The notes under the pieces: generated by a model
The model's database searches: none
Told to the model about the DNA's origin: nothing
What the model saw: only the letters and a program-made list of their open reading frames with translations
Part shown: positions 6,614-6,681 of the stretch, in pieces
How positions within the stretch are numbered: the first letter of the stretch is position 1
Layout: every line of letters starts with the position of its first letter
Made by a program: the position numbers and the translations under genes
Assembly (NCBI GenBank): GCA_030630935.1
Contig: DAOVMD010000172.1
Coordinates: 1 to 6,681, forward strand
DNA: 6,681 nt
Origin: Candidatus Mcinerneyibacteriota bacterium
Lineage (GTDB): Bacteria; AUK180; JAQVHJ01
Direction of reading: 5' to 3'

Positions 6614-6654
6614 GCAGTTTTGTTTTCATACGGGAGGATTATTAATTACAATCA

Positions 6655-6673
6655 GGGTTAAGACCCTTAACCC
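6655..6673. other. Perfect 8-base-pair hairpin near the right edge
   Basis: GGGTTAAG, loop ACC, CTTAACCC forms an eight-base-pair stem with a three-base loop. Neither strand follows it with a T-run inside the window, so it does not qualify as a classical intrinsic terminator. It could end transcription of a gene to the right by another route, be an operator, or be a further unit of the neighbouring palindrome patch. Confidence 0.45.
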
Positions 6674-6681
6674 CTACTACT

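Larger units (their letters stand above)
6527..6616. repeat. Non-coding patch of nested palindromes (about 90 bases)
   Basis: The outer arms TGCATTGAT (6527-6535) and ATCAATGCA (6608-6616) are perfect inverted copies. Within lie the inverted pair TGCAAGCA (6557-6564) and TGCTTGCA (6581-6588), centred on the perfect palindrome TTTGTACAAA (6568-6577). The two inner arms also form their own small hairpins, CCCTGC-AA-GCAGGG (6554-6567) and GGTGC-TT-GCACC (6579-6590). The nested arms share a centre to within one base (6571.5 against 6572.5), and the patch is richer in G+C than its surroundings. A repetitive extragenic palindrome, a small non-autonomous element or a structured regulatory site would all fit; none can be named from sequence alone. 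Confidence 0.6.

Noticed and set aside
6398-6661. Plus-strand open frame of 87 codons (or 59 from the ATG at 6482)
   Set aside because: It overlaps the nadC start and its consensus promoter, has no Shine-Dalgarno site, and the 20-base repeat falls in two different frames within it, so the sequence is better explained as non-coding.
6434-6681. Sigma-54 (-24/-12) promoter or integron attC site in the upstream region
   Set aside because: I looked for GG and GC at the correct spacing on both strands around TGGTGC and TTGCA and found none. The GTTAA/TTAAC hairpin lacks the paired attC core sites.

Overview
The window is an AT-rich (by eye roughly one third G+C) bacterial chromosome segment with one tightly packed, leftward (minus-strand) gene cluster. 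In transcription order it reads nadC, a membrane sensor histidine kinase, a sigma-54-dependent response regulator, a XerD-type recombinase and rlmN. A further gene begins at the left edge. Gaps between the five complete genes are 3, 11, 0 and 3 bases, so they almost certainly form one operon. A consensus sigma-70-type promoter (TTGACA, 16 bases, TATAAT) lies just upstream of nadC.

Region by region: 1-59 is the start of a probable secreted protein with an ideal Shine-Dalgarno site. 60-200 is the short gap after rlmN, which also carries a protein-like open frame that I cannot resolve. 201-1223 is rlmN (23S rRNA/tRNA adenine C2 methyltransferase). 1227-2114 is xerD (chromosome dimer resolution recombinase). 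2115-3479 is an NtrC-family regulator with an unusual GAYTHA loop. 3491-5584 is its likely partner kinase, with about nine membrane helices and a probable GAF-like domain. 5588-6433 is nadC (NAD biosynthesis). 6434-6681 holds the nadC promoter, then a non-coding patch of nested palindromes with a 20-base direct repeat, then a strong hairpin at the right edge. I see no RNA gene, insertion sequence or CRISPR array, and no classical terminator.

Functionally, nadC, xerD and rlmN are housekeeping genes that do not share a pathway. The kinase and regulator form a complete two-component pair: the membrane sensor would phosphorylate the regulator at Asp53, which would then activate sigma-54 promoters elsewhere, since none is visible here. 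What the pair senses and controls cannot be read from the window.

Organism: the AT bias, clear Shine-Dalgarno sites, consensus -35/-10 promoter and an NtrC-type two-component pair beside xerD and rlmN suggest a Gram-negative lineage. It could lie near the Ignavibacteria/Chlorobi side of the FCB group rather than typical Bacteroidetes, which use different promoters and weak Shine-Dalgarno sites. This placement is inference only.

Nothing here is clearly an undescribed system. The points most worth a second look are the palindromic repeat patch upstream of nadC, the two competing frames at the left edge, and the altered sigma-54 contact loop of the regulator.
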